The notes under the pieces are model-generated. The model was not told the DNA's origin. It worked only from the letters and a program-made list of their open reading frames with translations, and did not search any database. Of a stretch of 64,000 nucleotides of DNA, positions 12,465 to 25,504 are shown piece by piece. Where the stretch lies: NCBI GenBank assembly GCA_950295325.1, contig OX485809.1, forward strand, positions 9,982,001-10,046,000. The letters run 5' to 3'. The position numbers and the translations under genes are program-made. Numbering within the stretch: position 1 is the first letter of the stretch; each line of letters opens with the position of its first letter. The DNA is from Polytrichum commune (Eukaryota > Streptophyta > Polytrichopsida > Polytrichales > Polytrichaceae).

Positions 12465-12840
12465 CGTGAAGACAATAGAATGGTACCGTTTTAGCCCTTC
12501 TTGTGTCATAAATTGTAAAATTAGTCAAGTAGTGGTAGTCAATGCAAAATTTTGAGGTACTTACTTGGCCTCCTAAATCGCTTGACCTAATTCCAATTTT
12601 GCATGTGTGGGAACTTGTGAAACAAAGATTAAATGAATATCCAACACCAACAAATGAATGCATGAATTGTGGGAGTGTGTGCAAGCTTCTTTTCATTCCA
12701 TCACTCCTGAGTAGTGTCAAAAGTTCTATCATAGCCAACCTAAAACTTCTATCATATCCAAGTTGTTTTAGTTTCTGAAGGAGGGTGGACAAATTATTGA
12801 CCTATACTTAGATGTAGGTTACAAAACTAAATCAATGTAT
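12465..12840 (+). pseudogene. Decayed Tc1-like (IS630-Tc1/mariner) transposase, C-terminal catalytic part
   Basis: The frame opening at 12542 reads FEVLTWPPKSLDLIPILHVW and then ELVKQRLNEYPTP. This aligns to the third catalytic block of Tc1-like transposases (WPAQSPDLNPIEHVW, where E is the last catalytic residue; here it is L). The same frame upstream reads KLVK, stop, W, stop, S. A -1/+2 shift near 12655 continues the match as ELWECVQ, SITPE, stop, CQK. At least three stops, one frameshift and the lost catalytic E make it dead. No TIRs were found. The spacing and the NPIEHVW type fit the DD34E group common in fungi and animals, whereas known plant mariners are DD39D; this subgroup call is an inference. 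Confidence 0.72.
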
Positions 12841-15604
12841 ACAGTTATCTTCAAATCATTGTTTCTTCATGTGTAGTTTTGCAATAGACACGAGACTTTA
12901 GAAATGATGTACTAGACCAATAACTATTATCTTACATAAGTGAATGTTTTTTGTTTTTTTTTGGTCGTTTGGCATTGTGTGTGAGAACTGATGTAGTGAG
13001 TCCCTAACTTAGTTTTGAAAGTCAATGTAAATGTGAGCCCAAGAAATGATTGGAACTTGATGGATGCCACTCTAAACCTCCAACGGTATTATTACCCACT
13101 ATTCTAACTCGTATTTGTTTTTTGATCAATAAATGCATTCACGATGACCTTCATAGCCAATCACTTTGGTGCATATGTGTCCTCATCAATGCATGCTCAA
13201 ATTGAAGCCAAATAAGATATAATAAAAATCAAGTGAAAGGAATGATTATGCCACCATAGTCATATTGCTTAAGAATGGGTGATGTCAACAATTCAAGCTA
13301 ATGACGTCACACATTTTTTTCCTCGATGGGTGGATGGGTTGGACAAGTACAAGGGTTTCCCTAACTGCCCTTCCAAGGGCCCTCCCTCCCCACTTTGGAG
13401 GGGCCACAAAAATTGTGGGTAACATTGAATGCACCAAGATTCTAAAAGTGGAAAGGAAGAAGGACAATGACATAGAGTTAACTCTATAGTTTTATAATGA
13501 GTATCTACCATGCTCAAACCTCTTTCAAAGAGGTTCATTGCATTTTTACGCCGTTAGTATCTTTACCCTTTTCCTTGGTTTAATGCTAGCTAACACTCTC
13601 TAGGACCAACCATGGGCATAGGGTGTGAGCATGATCTACTCTTCAACATGAGACGAATATTTAAACCTAGAAGATCTCTTGAAAAGAGCAAAATTGTGAT
13701 TTCACATTAGAGCTAACCGTAAAGTCACCAAAAGAGGGGTTAGCTTGGATATCATCAACAAAAATGGCTGATGGATCACTCTGCTCATATTAGCCGGTCC
13801 ATAACCACACTCTTGGAAGTATCTCCTAAATATTTCATCGATAAATCCCATGTTAGCACAACTTAAAGAAATCGGGGTCAAAATTCCTCTTGCTTTTATT
13901 TCAAGACTATAAATCCATGAGAACCTTTTGAGTTCCATTGTTGAGTGAGCATCTAGTTGGAGAGCACACAAGTAGTGAGAGGAGAAAAGAGTGCCTAGAT
14001 AAGATATGTGCATATAGGTGGCAAAGAAAATGAGAGGAATCTTAGTTATAGAAAGATGAAACATGTTAGTGCCTAGAACTCAAAAACTCTCCCAAGAATT
14101 TCCTGTTGCACTCAAAGTGGCGGATTCCAGTTTAAATTCCCCCAATTTTCCTAGTATATTTTTTATTGTTATCAGAGAATCTATATATGTACATAATTAG
14201 CATACAATGGTTGATATAGAAGCATGAAAATGTCATAAAGTGAGCAACATAACATTCTTAAGAGAGTCCTTCCATGATCATTCAACAAGGAATCAATGTG
14301 CATCAAGGAAGCATAAAGTTGCACTATCCAAAAGCTTGAACATCCTATGAGGCCCAAGACTAAGTGCAAATAGCATAAGGTCAATTGAGTTGTAGAATAA
14401 AGTTACTCTCTTTCACATGGCGGTGTGGCACACTTGAGGCACATCCCCAGAGTTAATCAACTTGAAAGTGTTTGACCAAGGTGGATGAGCCTAAGTCCAA
14501 CATAGCAATAGTTTGGACACCTATATTTAAGTGGTATGTAATTAGGTGTGGATCTAAGGATGGCACTGTAAAGTTTAGGGTTTCAGTGGTATCTTAGGTG
14601 TCCATTTTAACTGGTATGTGATTAGGTGTTCGGAATCTTTACTTTAGTAGTGAATAAGACATTCATATGAGCTCCAAATTTTTTGAGGCAAATGACAACA
14701 CACAACTACTTGATCATATCAAAATGACCATGTCCAAAGCTTCAATTTAATTTGTTTCGCAAGAATAGCTGGCACATGGGAATCCACTCATAATTTCACT
14801 TAACTTAGCAAAAAAAAAACGTATTTCAACTACATACTTTCGCTTTTAGTTAAGTATGTCAAAAAGACCCTATCTAAATTGAATCTATTCTTCAAATACA
14901 CTTTTTGAATCGATCAAATACCTTGATATTATTGAAGATTTAAATTCAAACACACAACCTAGGTGCTTATAGATGCAAATACATACGTTGTACATATTTC
15001 GATCATCAATATCAAGTACAAGACTTATATTCTTCTTTTTTTGACATACAAAAACGTATATAGTAAAGATCCAAAGCCATAAACACATATAATATACATT
15101 TTGAACTTGATGAGGCTTTTATAAATTGTGTATATCATCGTATATATATTGAGACTCGTGTTGTCGAAGGGTTAAGTCGGGACAAGAGAGAAAGAGACCA
15201 TCAAACGGCTCATTGCCACCTTCCACCCATCAACTCTTTGGTAAAAAGTCGTTTTTAAACTTTACCCCGGGACGGGAAATCTTTACCATCGAGGACACCA
15301 TATCTACTTTTTACATATTTGCGTCCCTAATCCTCGACTGACTTATTAACTACTTACATCGCTCATCACCGTCCTTGCTCATGACACCCCAACCTCACCG
15401 TTGACGGTGGCTATCTTAACTCCTCCTTAGTAAACTAAAACTCAATAAAGGAGAGGTTGGTCTTTACATAAGAAATTAAGCAAAAGCATCAGTGTTTGCC
15501 ATCATTACCCACAATTTCATTAGAAGGTTGGCGTTAACCATGGCAAGGCATGAGTTACGTTTATTATATCTGCATATATAGTAGACGTGCCTAATTCAGC
15601 TACT
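12841..15604. other. Gene-free sequence with scattered repeat D pieces
   Basis: The minus frame 13702-14064 (120 codons) has no recognisable domain. 15160-15440 is less AT-rich and may be a remnant of something older. Repeat D pieces lie at 14510-14660. Confidence 0.35.
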
Positions 15605-15985
15605 AATTATCTTATTCATACACCTATATATGAGAGGTATGTAGTTAGGTGTGACCTCAAGATTGGATACCAGAATGACATGTGTTTAAAAGACATTGGA
15701 GTGTGTGTTTAGAATATGATAACCATTCTAGGTTCGAGAATCGACATAAAAGGGGGGGACCTATATGACCACTTCAGGTAGGGGTCTTAAGTGATTTGTT
15801 TCCCTAATTGGACCCCTATATTTGATTGCCATGTGGTTTGGTGAAGATTAAAGAGAGCAAACATCCTAAAGACGCATGTTTAAAAGAGATTGGACTGCAT
15901 CTTCAATTTTTAATAACTATTGTACACTCAATAGTGAACACAATTCGGAGGACCTACGTATCCAGGTAAGAAATCAACAAACATG
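15605..15985. repeat. Dispersed repeat D, inverted, two diverged copies in a row
   Basis: Two units each show a TTAGGTGTGACC- or GTGGTTTGGTG-like start, GACATGTGTTTAAAAGA or GACGCATGTTTAAAAGAGAT, then a GGAGGACCTA- or GGGGGACCTA-like end. Further relatives are at 3110-3230 and 36860-37010. In the 3110 copy the end has become a 14-G run. Confidence 0.4.
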
Positions 15986-16688
15986 CACTTCCGATAATCG
16001 TAACTAAATGAAAAGAACACAAGCTTTGTTGTGTAAATCTAACCAGTAGAAGTTAGAGAGCATGAAAATCGAACCAAACAATGCCCACATACCTTCATGA
16101 GCAAGAGAACCTCCACTTTGATGATGAAGAAGTTGTTCATGTGAGCTCCAAATATTACGAAGAAAGTGGCTACAACTTAGATTTGGATTTGCTAACCATC
16201 TCGTACTAATTGCATGTTTCATATCCTAGTCTAGAAGTGGGATAGCAAGCTCACTAACAACTCCTCAAAATGGGGCCAACGCCTCTGCCTGCCCATCCTG
16301 CCCAACTTTAAAAAAACGTTGGCCACAAATGCCATAGGGAATGCACCACTCTTCAAAGCCCAAAATAGATAGATAGATACTTTAGCCTACCATACAAGAA
16401 AATGGATTCATTTTGACAATGGCTTAACGAAAGCTTGAAGGCAATTTGGAAGTAAGAAAATGAATAGAAATTTGCAATGAGGCTATAGTCTTTTTGACTT
16501 TTACCATTTGAAAGGGCCTTTGTCATTTTAAAATTGAACTTCAAAACTTAGGCTAATTCACTTGTCGTTTGTAAGTTGCCTTGGCATGATACTTTTGAGT
16601 AAATGAATACTTATGGAGATTTTTACTTATTTTCTTAATAATATTGTAATGATTACTCAATTAGCTAATTAAAATGAATTAAAAATTC

Positions 16689-16771
16689 AGGGTTTAGGGT
16701 TTAAGGCTCTTAATTTAAGGATTAGCGTTTAGGGTTTAGGGCCCTTAGATAAGGGTTAAGGGTTTATGGTT
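16689..16771. repeat. Degenerate interstitial telomere-like repeats (TTTAGGG type)
   Basis: GGGTTTAGGGTTTAAGG, TTTAGGGTTTAGGGCCC and AAGGGTTAAGGGTTTATGG succeed each other. This is the plant telomere unit with mutations, in a non-terminal position. Short TTTAGGG pairs also occur at about 39328-39350 and 42248-42262. Confidence 0.6.
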
Positions 16772-17503
16772 TCCGGTTTTGATCACGCTTTATGTATTTG
16801 GAGGTGTATGAATACTTGTGAAAGGAGAAGGCATTAATGACAATATTATTAAACAAGTTGGTAGAAATCTCTTGAAATATACATGTACATTTAAAAGTAC
16901 CACTCACTTACAAATCACAAAAGAATTTGCCTAAGATTTGTAGATCAAATTTGAAACGACAAAGTCCCTGACAAATGGTAAGTCACAAAAGGCATAAACA
17001 CCGTTATTAATAAGGAATTTGTTGCATGCTTTCATGACAATTTCACATGGTAATAAAATTTCAATAAATTTCTTACATGTCAAGATAAGGTGAACGTATG
17101 GAAGTACTTATGTACGTGCTTACATAGATATGTGTGTGTGTGTATATATAGGGCCTTGAAGTGAGGTGCAGTCAATATGAAGAGGTGGCCTTCAAAGAAG
17201 TTTTTAGGTGGCATAATGGCTAGCGATCTCAAATGGGCCGGGGAGATGGGTCGGCACATTAGGAGCGCTTGGAGACAAGGGTGTGCTATTTCAAGGAAGG
17301 AGGAAAAGTAAATTAAACTAACAATCACGAAGAAAAACAAACACACGCACATCTAAAACTCATCTACCTTATTATACCCAAGTTAAAACACTTATTTAGT
17401 AAAGTAGCACCCCCTTAACTAAGAGTGAGCACGAGCATGACGGATCTTGTTACCAAAGTGGTGTTGGATTTTGTGTGGATGGTCCATACTAATGCAATGA
17501 AGG

Positions 17504-17852
17504 CTCCGGGGGGGGGGGCAGTCATTGGTTGGAGTAGCAATATACATGCGAACAAATGATAGGGTATTTTAAAAACATGGGGGCAAAAATTTATAAATGG
17601 ACTTAAGAGTAATATAGGGTATCAAAAATGGCACTGGACATCTTTAAAGTACTATAGGGTATGGAATAATAGGTAATTTGGAATTATAAGTAATGCAAGC
17701 CATTTTTCTATCAACCCAAAGTAGAAATTTACATAATGATAGCATGTGAAAAAAGAAGAGAATTGAAAGTAATACCCCCCTTTAAAATAGTGGTTGTTCG
17801 CACCTATATCCTTAACTTTTTAACACACTCCCCCCCCCCCCCCCCCCCCGAG
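17504..17852. mobile_element. G-tract TIR transposon copy 2 (349 bp, 8-bp TSD)
   Basis: The left end reads CTCC followed by 11 G; the right end is 20 C followed by GAG. The exact 8-bp repeat AATGAAGG flanks both sides (17496-17503, 17853-17860). The interior is about 90% like the copy at 33344-33686. Both carry subterminal ATGCGAACAA or GTGCGAACAA motifs and GGGTATTT, and no coding sequence. Confidence 0.87.
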
Positions 17853-18245
17853 AATGAAGGCTCGCATGCTTGGGCTTGAAGCCCATGCTCTCCAGTCCCC
17901 ATCCATGGACGTTGGGTACCCCCCCCCCCCACCCACCCACCTCGACGGAGAAGGGGCCGCGTGGAGTCATAGTGTCCACCCTACCTACACCCGACCTAGT
18001 TTATTCACGTGGCCTCCTCTACACCTCCTAAGTTTAGTTTCTAAACCGAATGGCATACCGTTATTAGTCCATTTGATGGCCTATCATAACCTACCCTAAC
18101 TTTTAAGGTACTAGGCGGGATTGAAGAAGGTAGTATTATATACACTCTCAAAAGGTTGTTTGTATGTTACGTACTACTAAAAGTGAGGTGGACAAGAGAA
18201 AACAAGAGGGCCTCACATGTCCTCCGGCGTCACCTACTTATAATA

Positions 18246-18612
18246 CATGCACCGCACTGAATATGCTATTTAGTGTCACCAATTCTATTTGTCTTGCTCA
18301 ATACTAATTGTAAACCACCCACGTAGTGTCACCAACACTTAATGTAAACCTAACATGATCCGTTGTTCCTTGTAAACAGAATTGGGCATCATAGATTTAC
18401 AATGTCACTTCCTATGTGGATTGTCATCCATGTTTCAATCATCCGTAACAATAAGTTCATTTTTAGAAATGTTAGGATGTAAAAAAAATACCAAAAGTGG
18501 ATGAACTACTGAAAGTAAACGCGATGACAAGTATTTGTAAACTTACTCATAAGGAGTGTCATTAGAAAAGTGGCATAAATTACCAAATGACACGAAATAT
18601 ATAAAACTTGGT
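18246..18612 (+). mobile_element. CACTA-like MITE, core B (degenerate copy)
   Basis: About 367 bp beginning CGCACTGAATATGCTATTTA and ending near AACTTGGTGTAC. Core B has AGTGTCACCAA, ACATTTAATG-like and TTGTAAAC blocks shared in reverse with 34575-34978 and 37274-37648. The ends match core A elements but the interior does not. Confidence 0.6.
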
Positions 18613-18837
18613 GTACTTATCTATCATCCACCCCCCTCCTTAGCCATCGAGATTTTTTCATATACTAGGATCCATCACAAATCAAATCATACTACTCCAC
18701 ATTATTAATGTCCGAGTGCTACTCACGTGGCCTTTCACAAGGGGTGAAGAGTTACATCCCGAGAGATAAGGTAAGATAGATAAGTATGCAACGTTGACGC
18801 GAGTGAAGGAGACTCGACTCAAGTGGGTAAATGCTAT

Positions 18838-18882
18838 TACTACTACTACTACTACAACAACTACAACTACATCAACAACAAT
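18838..18882. repeat. ACT/ACA trinucleotide microsatellite
   Basis: ATTACTACTACTACTACTAC passes into ACAACTACAACTACATC. It produces a false valine-rich frame on the minus strand. Confidence 0.85.
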
Positions 18883-19348
18883 CAAGTCCAAAATGATTTC
18901 CTAAATATCATGTGATGGCTACACCGGTGACGGCAATCGACTATGCCGAAAGGACCGTGGTTTGATTGATTCATAGGAAACAATAAGTGGTATGTATGTG
19001 ACTCCTCCGATTTGTGTGCTCATGATTGATGAGGGATAATTTCAATGTTGGAAGTACTGCACGACTCATTCGGCATCTTCGACAAGAAACGTAGTAGGTA
19101 TTTGTAGTGAAGAATGGCACTATGGGTATGAGTATGAGTATGAGTATGATGCGGCATTTCGTCATTGAGTTTTCATGATTAAGCTTAAGTCTACATCCAT
19201 CTCGATGCACCCGCTTGTATGAATGAATTAGATTGGGTCCGAGAGGACACTAAATTACCGGGTGATAGTGGAGAGGTACCCATTTCCAAATGGAGTGGTT
19301 GGTAGTTCGATTCCCGCTGTGAACTCTTCTCTCTACTTGACGGGATAA

Positions 19349-19561
19349 ACTACACTAAATATGATGTTTAGTGTAGTTTACTATTTGGAGTTACGCGATG
19401 CTATATTTGTTTATTGTACATCTCGTATATTACCAATGGTAGTTTGGACATTATAGAACATTGACAACTTTACTTGGTAAAAATTTATTTCAGTATTAAA
19501 AAGATATAGCACTGTGTAAATCCAAATAGGAAGTCACACTAAATATCATGTTTGGTGTAGC
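19349..19561. mobile_element. CACTA-like MITE, core C (about 213 bp)
   Basis: ACACTAAATATGATGTTTAG at the left and ACACTAAATATCATGTTTGG at the right enclose a core beginning TTTACTATTTGGAGTTACG and containing TTTGGACATTATAGAACA. The inner motif TACTATTTGGAG also marks a separate group near 49.4-50.3 kb. Confidence 0.68.
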
Positions 19562-19571
19562 TAGGTAGGTA

Positions 19572-19705
19572 GGAAGCCAATAGCCCACCCACTGCAAGGT
19601 GGGCAGTAAACTCCACCATGCACCAAGAGGATTCTTGAGCAGGGTAGGGTCAACGGGCTCAAATTCACGTCGAATTGCCCGATGTTGGTTATTTATTTAT
19701 TTATT
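19572..19705. repeat. Dispersed repeat ending in a TTTA microsatellite
   Basis: CACTGCAAGGTGGGCAGTAA, GATTCTTGAGCA and GGGCTCAAATTCACGTC blocks recur at 34138-34310. Here the repeat ends GATGTTGGTTATTTATTTAT (short TTTA run). Confidence 0.65.
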
Positions 19706-22079
19706 TAGTATATTGGTGAGGGTGGGTAGAATGCCATAAGAGTCGAGCAAGTAGCTAAATGGAATTAGTATTTGGGGGACGTGACATGTGAGTATGAGGT
19801 TAGGTGATTGGTCTTGGATTTGTTGGGATTGGTACAATTTTGTATGACCACATTGACAATACAAGGTTCCTCTTTAACCTGTGAATTTTGTGGGCGAATA
19901 TGGTAGTTTACAAGTGCAAATCATTATCATCTTCTTCTCTTTCTTCTTTTTTCCTATTTATTCTTTTGGGACACAAATGAAATGTTTTGTTTTCATTGTC
20001 CAAAATCATGCAAAGCCACTAGGACACGAAACAAATGTGGGGTCTCTAACCTCGCTTTAAAGGTTAATTTGGTTAAAATGAATAGTTACCATGTTCTATA
20101 TCATAGTAATCAACAATTTCACTATCCCCCTTGATAGGTGCTACAAAACATCACCCTCTCGGGTGCACATGGTGGAATTCACATTGGTTACCTCCTTCAT
20201 ATGATTTGTAAGAGAGATGTTTCTAGAATGTAGCTTGCATGTACATCTTAGAACCTAGTTTGCAAATATGGTGTTGGAAATATATTAATGACCAACTAAG
20301 TAATTTCTATGCTTCCAACGAGGTCTCATGCTATGCATTTGACCTAACGATATAAATGAAAACGATTGGAGTGCATCCTAGTGGGCATCCAACATAGCCT
20401 CAATATCACCATTTTAATAACTTGTATAGCACATGGATCTTTGTGTTGCATATGCCCATAAAATTATGTTGTACACTAGGCCTTTAGTCCTTCACCCTAG
20501 CTTCCTGAGAGGCCTCTTCGGGCTTATGAAATGACTCTCGAAGGCAAATTCAGCCAAAAGGAAGGTGCTAGAAAGGTCACAATGAGTATCATTGTGTTCC
20601 TCATGAAATTTTCTTGTCAATGGTCATGATCCCGTTCCAATATGAATAAATGGTTGTTCTAAAGATATTTTTAAAGTCAAGAATGAACAAAAAAATCCTT
20701 TGTTGATAAGTTACTATATATAATAAGTCAATATTATTTTTAATTAAAAATTTGTCACTTTTCTATGGACTTCTTTTTTGTACTTCAAAGGGTGTGTGTG
20801 TGTGTGTAATCTTGAAATTTTGGAATATAATTTTATTGCATATATTTATCACAATTCTTGAAGTTTAATGATTCTATATTGATCATTAACAAATCATGAA
20901 AACTACTCAATATTATGACCGTATTGATGTGATCCTAAAATTATTAGCAACAACAACAAATTGATCTAATGAAACCACAATATGCTCCAAGAAATTAAGG
21001 GTTGAAGACCAAGGAGTTCCATTTATAAACTATATAGACAATTTCCACAAGCTTCACCAAGGCTTAGAAATCCTCTATCTATTGAGGGTTTGAAAGTTTA
21101 TGTGGTAAATTACCTTCCGTTAGGAGAAAATAAAATATATACTTATATGTGACACTGATGGTCAAACTATGAAATCTTTATTCGCATCCAAGGACACCCG
21201 TGTTACATACTTAAACTCAAATGTTCACTAATATTAAGGTATTCAACCAGCTTGAAAACGCACCTAAAGAATGAGGTAACTCTAGGTAGCTCATATAGGG
21301 GCCCACTCATATACTAGAGGTTAAAGGTTGAACAAGTGTATTTTATATTTGCTAAATCAAAGCAAGAAAAAAGACAAAGAAAAAGAACTTTTTTAATGTT
21401 GTATTTAAGTCGAGTCTAGGTATATTCTTAAAATCTGGACTTGTTGGTTGCTTCAATCCATCGATACACTTCTAATTTACCTATTATTCATGAGCGACAT
21501 GTGAATCTTCAATTATTTTTTTTATGTTTTTAAAATATGATGGAATATTTTTTAATGTAACTTGATGAATATATAATCAAAACAACTGCTACAATATTAT
21601 CATAATGAACATTGCATATTCTATAAGAGATTCCTATTGTATGATCTTTTTGGAGGATCCTAAGATAATATTCAACATATTATAATTTTACATTTAGTCC
21701 AATTTTACTTGAATATCACTTTCAATTGACCCCTTAAGTTTAAGAGTATCTCAAGAGTGTAAGGTAGAAGTGCTGAATTTCGTCAGTGACCCCAACTCCG
21801 ACACCTACTTTTTGTCCCAAGGAAGCAATTGGGTACCTCACCGTAAACACCAATTATATTACTCTAAGGACTACAAACACAACTCATTGGTTGAAAGAGA
21901 CAAGATGTCAATGATCAACACTGTACACTTGGGGTTGGGGGAGGGGGGGGGGGGGGCAAGGGGAAGGGCTATGTGACTAAGAAGGGGCTAAGAAGGGTCA
22001 AATGAGTTTCAAGTGTTCGAAACATTCCTACATACAATTAATTATGCTACGATTCATCTAAACTTAATATCATTGCGCT
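19706..22079. other. Gene-free AT-rich sequence
   Basis: Nothing recognised apart from a short GT repeat (20797-20808) and a 14-G run at 21943-21956. Confidence 0.4.
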
Positions 22080-22087
22080 CAAAGCAT

Positions 22088-22373
22088 CTTGGGGGGTTCA
22101 CTGGCGAAAATCGTAGAACAACGTGCGATAAGAAATAAGGTCCAATATATTCATTGTAAATAAATTTTGTAAAAAATGTACATGTTAAATAGGGGATTTT
22201 AAAATAATGAAACATGTTTACATGTAAAATACCATCACATATAATATTTTCAGGCTTTTTACATGTTAAATACCATCACCTTATAATCTTTTCTGCAAGG
22301 TAAATAACCCCCCCAATAAATAGGTCCCGAACGCACGTGTATGCAAAATATAAGAAAGAATGAACCCCCCGAG
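22088..22373. mobile_element. G-tract TIR transposon copy 3 (286 bp, 8-bp TSD)
   Basis: The left end is CTTGGGGGGTTCACTGG; the right end is the complement of CTCGGGGGGTTCA. Both are bounded by the exact 8-bp repeat CAAAGCAT (22080-22087 and 22374-22381). ACGTGCG lies about 40 bp inside each end. The interior is AT-rich and non-coding and contains two copies of a TTTACATGTAAA-like motif. Confidence 0.87.
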
Positions 22374-22381
22374 CAAAGCAT

Positions 22382-24121
22382 AATTAATGATTCAATCAAA
22401 ACATTGATAATTTGTCTAGCTTAGGTAGGGATCATAGTGCTCAAAATATCCATGGTAGGCGCTTCTACCTTAATGTTCCCACCCAAAAATGTCTTTAATG
22501 GCCCTATTTTGCAAATTCAAGACAAAGCACCCCATAGGGATGCATACTTTAACTTTGGACTCCTAATTAACGAGAAGACCTTCTATTTATTTTTGGAAAT
22601 TGTGCATGAATCTTTGCATTGTAGAGAGCATCATACACAATTAAATCCTTGCGAGATTTTATCTAATTTAACAACACATCACAAAAATCCTTTATTATAT
22701 GGGACAACTACACTTTACACTCTACAGACTCATACTCTGCATCTTCATTTTTACAAAATATTGGATTAAGGAACAATTGGAGCACCATGACCGGATTCGG
22801 ACATAATTTTGAGGACATAGTCATTAGTAGAAACTACAATTTTGGAGTTAATTTCGCAAAGTTCACGTGTGAGCAACTTGTAGCAAGTCATTGCTTTTCT
22901 AATTCGCCTTAATTAGCATGTCAAATTCTATAGAATTGTTAACACGGGTAGATCACTCTAAGGCATTTTTGTGCACCACGTGCGGCTGGGGTTTTTTTTT
23001 GTTTTGGGGCTATTTACCTCCAAGGGTTGAATTAAAGCCTCCCTATAATTACTTAAATTTCAAAAATGGCCCATTTGTTTGCACCCTTTCATTACTTGTA
23101 TTGTCCAAGTCACTGCGATTTTTTGTACTCTATATTCCTTTTAAGTAATAAAAGCGTGGGGAAGACGACCCCAACGACGGCGCGTTCCCTTTTCATCCAT
23201 TTTTGGATAGACGGAAATCCCAATTATCATCCATCCCCGTGAGTCCTAAACCCATTTACATACCATACTAAACATACCTTCTAGGATCCTTATCTTCAGC
23301 CCCTATATTAATTTTACAAAAAATAATGGCGCACGTTTTATGTCCATCTAACTTACTTATAATGGAATTGTCTACATTTAATGGTGCCTTCATTATTTGG
23401 AATTCCTTTATAATTTTTTATTTCAAATGATTTTAATCCTCTCTATATTATGCCGCACATCGTTTTTAAAATGCACTAAGTGATCTACCCGTGATTGTTA
23501 ATGGCCAATTGTTGTGGTGTACTATAGCTTCGGGGGGATTTTGTCTCTTTGACTATATAATTTATGTATGACATTCTCTCTTGCTTTGCTTTTGCTTATC
23601 GCTGTACATTTCAAAATCTTACAAGGTCGTAATTGGATTTTCCCACAATGGCTCTTACATTATATCAATGGTGATAAGACAATGAATATGTCGTAACTTC
23701 TCTTTATCAAAGTATGCATGTGGATTTGCTTGTGGGTGAGCAGTGGTGATTTTTCACAAGGTCCCTAACATGTCTAGGGACATGTTCATAAAAAAAAAAA
23801 TCCAGTGGACGGGTTCTTAGAAAATGAACCGATTTTGGGACGTGTCAAATTCACTTTGGACGGGTTCTACAATTAACAAAAAAAATTTAATAATTTTTTC
23901 CCAAAAAAAAGAAATTGTACAAATATCAGTTACATTATGTCATATATGACATGTGAATATAAGCATAATGCAATCAACCCACTAATACCCAATCAAAATA
24001 CCAATCTTGAAGTGCTTGATTCACCTGCATACATTAATTCATCAACCACAAAATTTGAAATGGGGTGTACTGGAAAGATGAGAATCGACAGCAAAAGACA
24101 AATAACTGACGAACATTAAAG
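22382..24121. other. Gene-free sequence
   Basis: The 110-codon plus frame 22437-22769 has no recognised domain. GGACGGGTTC and TTTTGGGACG motifs recur at 23810-23870 and 24280-24355 and may mark an unrecognised repeat. Confidence 0.35.
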
Positions 24122-24200
24122 GCATAATTTGTCAAGGTCCTATTGTTTCCAAGTGCAACCAGTCACATGTCAACATCTTTCGGTTTTTTGTGTTTCTTTT
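24122..24200 (+). mobile_element. hAT-like MITE (CCGGTT family), 5' fragment
   Basis: About 80 bp match the family from GGCATAAT through the TTTCCAAG and CAACATCTTTCGG blocks, then homology stops. No right end and no TSD. Confidence 0.5.
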
Positions 24201-25135
24201 GTTTTTTTTCTAACATTTTACCAACATTGTAAGAGACTTATTTATACCTCTTGCGGGACTGGTATTTTCATTGTCAAACCGGTTTTGGGACGGGTTTTTT
24301 TTTCTTTAACCTTTCCATGGACGGATTGGTTTAGAAATTACCGGTTTTGAGACGGGTTGCAATTTTTTTTGCCTTTCAATTCAAGGTTTTTGGATATGGT
24401 GTTGGGAGCGCAAGCTTCAACAAGACTTGTGGGCCTTACTTTCTCCACTATCACACTCCTAGAATACTAAGGAAAGTTGGCGTGATTGTTTGCATTAGTG
24501 GCGCAGTTGCTTGCCCATTGCTTATGACTAATTTAGCATTTGTAATTTGACTAGAGCCCATAATCTCATCGTTGAATAACATCTTATGATGCTCACTTGT
24601 TCGATCATTTTTATCACACACAATAGCTTTCAAATTAAGTTTGAACATCTCATACTCTTACTAGACAATGTGCCCAAATTGATCCCATGTGGCATGCTTA
24701 TGACAAGATCATAATCAAATTCCTATGTGACATTATGGAGGTCGATGATAGATATGGTTACAAATGGCAGGTTGTGATGATTTAAATCCTCATGCTTCGG
24801 ACCAAATCATGTGTTTGATATGTTTGTTACACTAGTAAAACAAAACTATGCCCAAAAGACTACTAATTTGTTTTTTGTTTTTTGGTTTTGGTTTAGCAAC
24901 TTTTTTTTTTTTGAATTTTTGGCATGATTTTCTACTAGTAGTAAAATTACTATGGGTAGATAGAATGTTGGGAAAAAATTAAAATTAAAATTGAGCAAGT
25001 TGCCACATGTCATTTGTCTATTTGGATAGAATGTTACAAAAGCTCATATTTCATCCACATTGCTACCACCTTAATGCTCATGTGTTTATGTTATCCCTCT
25101 CCCCGTTCTATCCTCCTTGTATGGAATTCTCCTAG

Positions 25136-25363
25136 CAATGAACGGGGAGAAATGGCTGCTAGTTATAGGTGAACCGGTCTAGTTTGAGGAATAACCGGTT
25201 GAAGTTCAAGACTTCATGAAAATTACCGATCATTTTAGAGGAATTTATAGACTATGCCCCAATTTAATAAAGGAAAAACCGAAAGATGTCAACATGCCAA
25301 CCGGTTGGACTTGGGAACACATGGATATCCACCGATTATGCCCAAAATTCTCCCCAGACATTG
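25136..25363 (-). mobile_element. hAT-like MITE (CCGGTT family), intact copy with 8-bp TSD
   Basis: It begins CAATGAACGGGGAGA and ends with the complement of CAATGTCTGGGGAGA. TCTCCTAG is repeated exactly on each side (25128-25135, 25364-25371). CARTG ends plus an 8-bp TSD fit hAT rules (YARNG terminus). The 228-bp interior is non-coding and carries two AACCGGTT motifs, one near each third. This is the cleanest copy of a family of about ten in the window. Confidence 0.85.
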
Positions 25364-25504
25364 TCTCCTAGACTTGCCTCGTCCCCCTTTCAAGTAAATA
25401 ACACATTACTCATTCCTATTCTATAATCCTCGCCGGGAAATTTAAGGTACAGTACCGAAGCTCACTCATGCACTCCATAGGCCCATACACTCCGCTATGT
25501 ATTA

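Noticed and set aside
13702-14064. 120-codon minus-strand frame
   Set aside because: No recognisable motif, and frames of this size occur by chance in 64 kb.
18682-18891. Valine-rich minus-strand frame suggesting a membrane peptide
   Set aside because: The valine run is the ACT/ACA microsatellite at 18838-18882.
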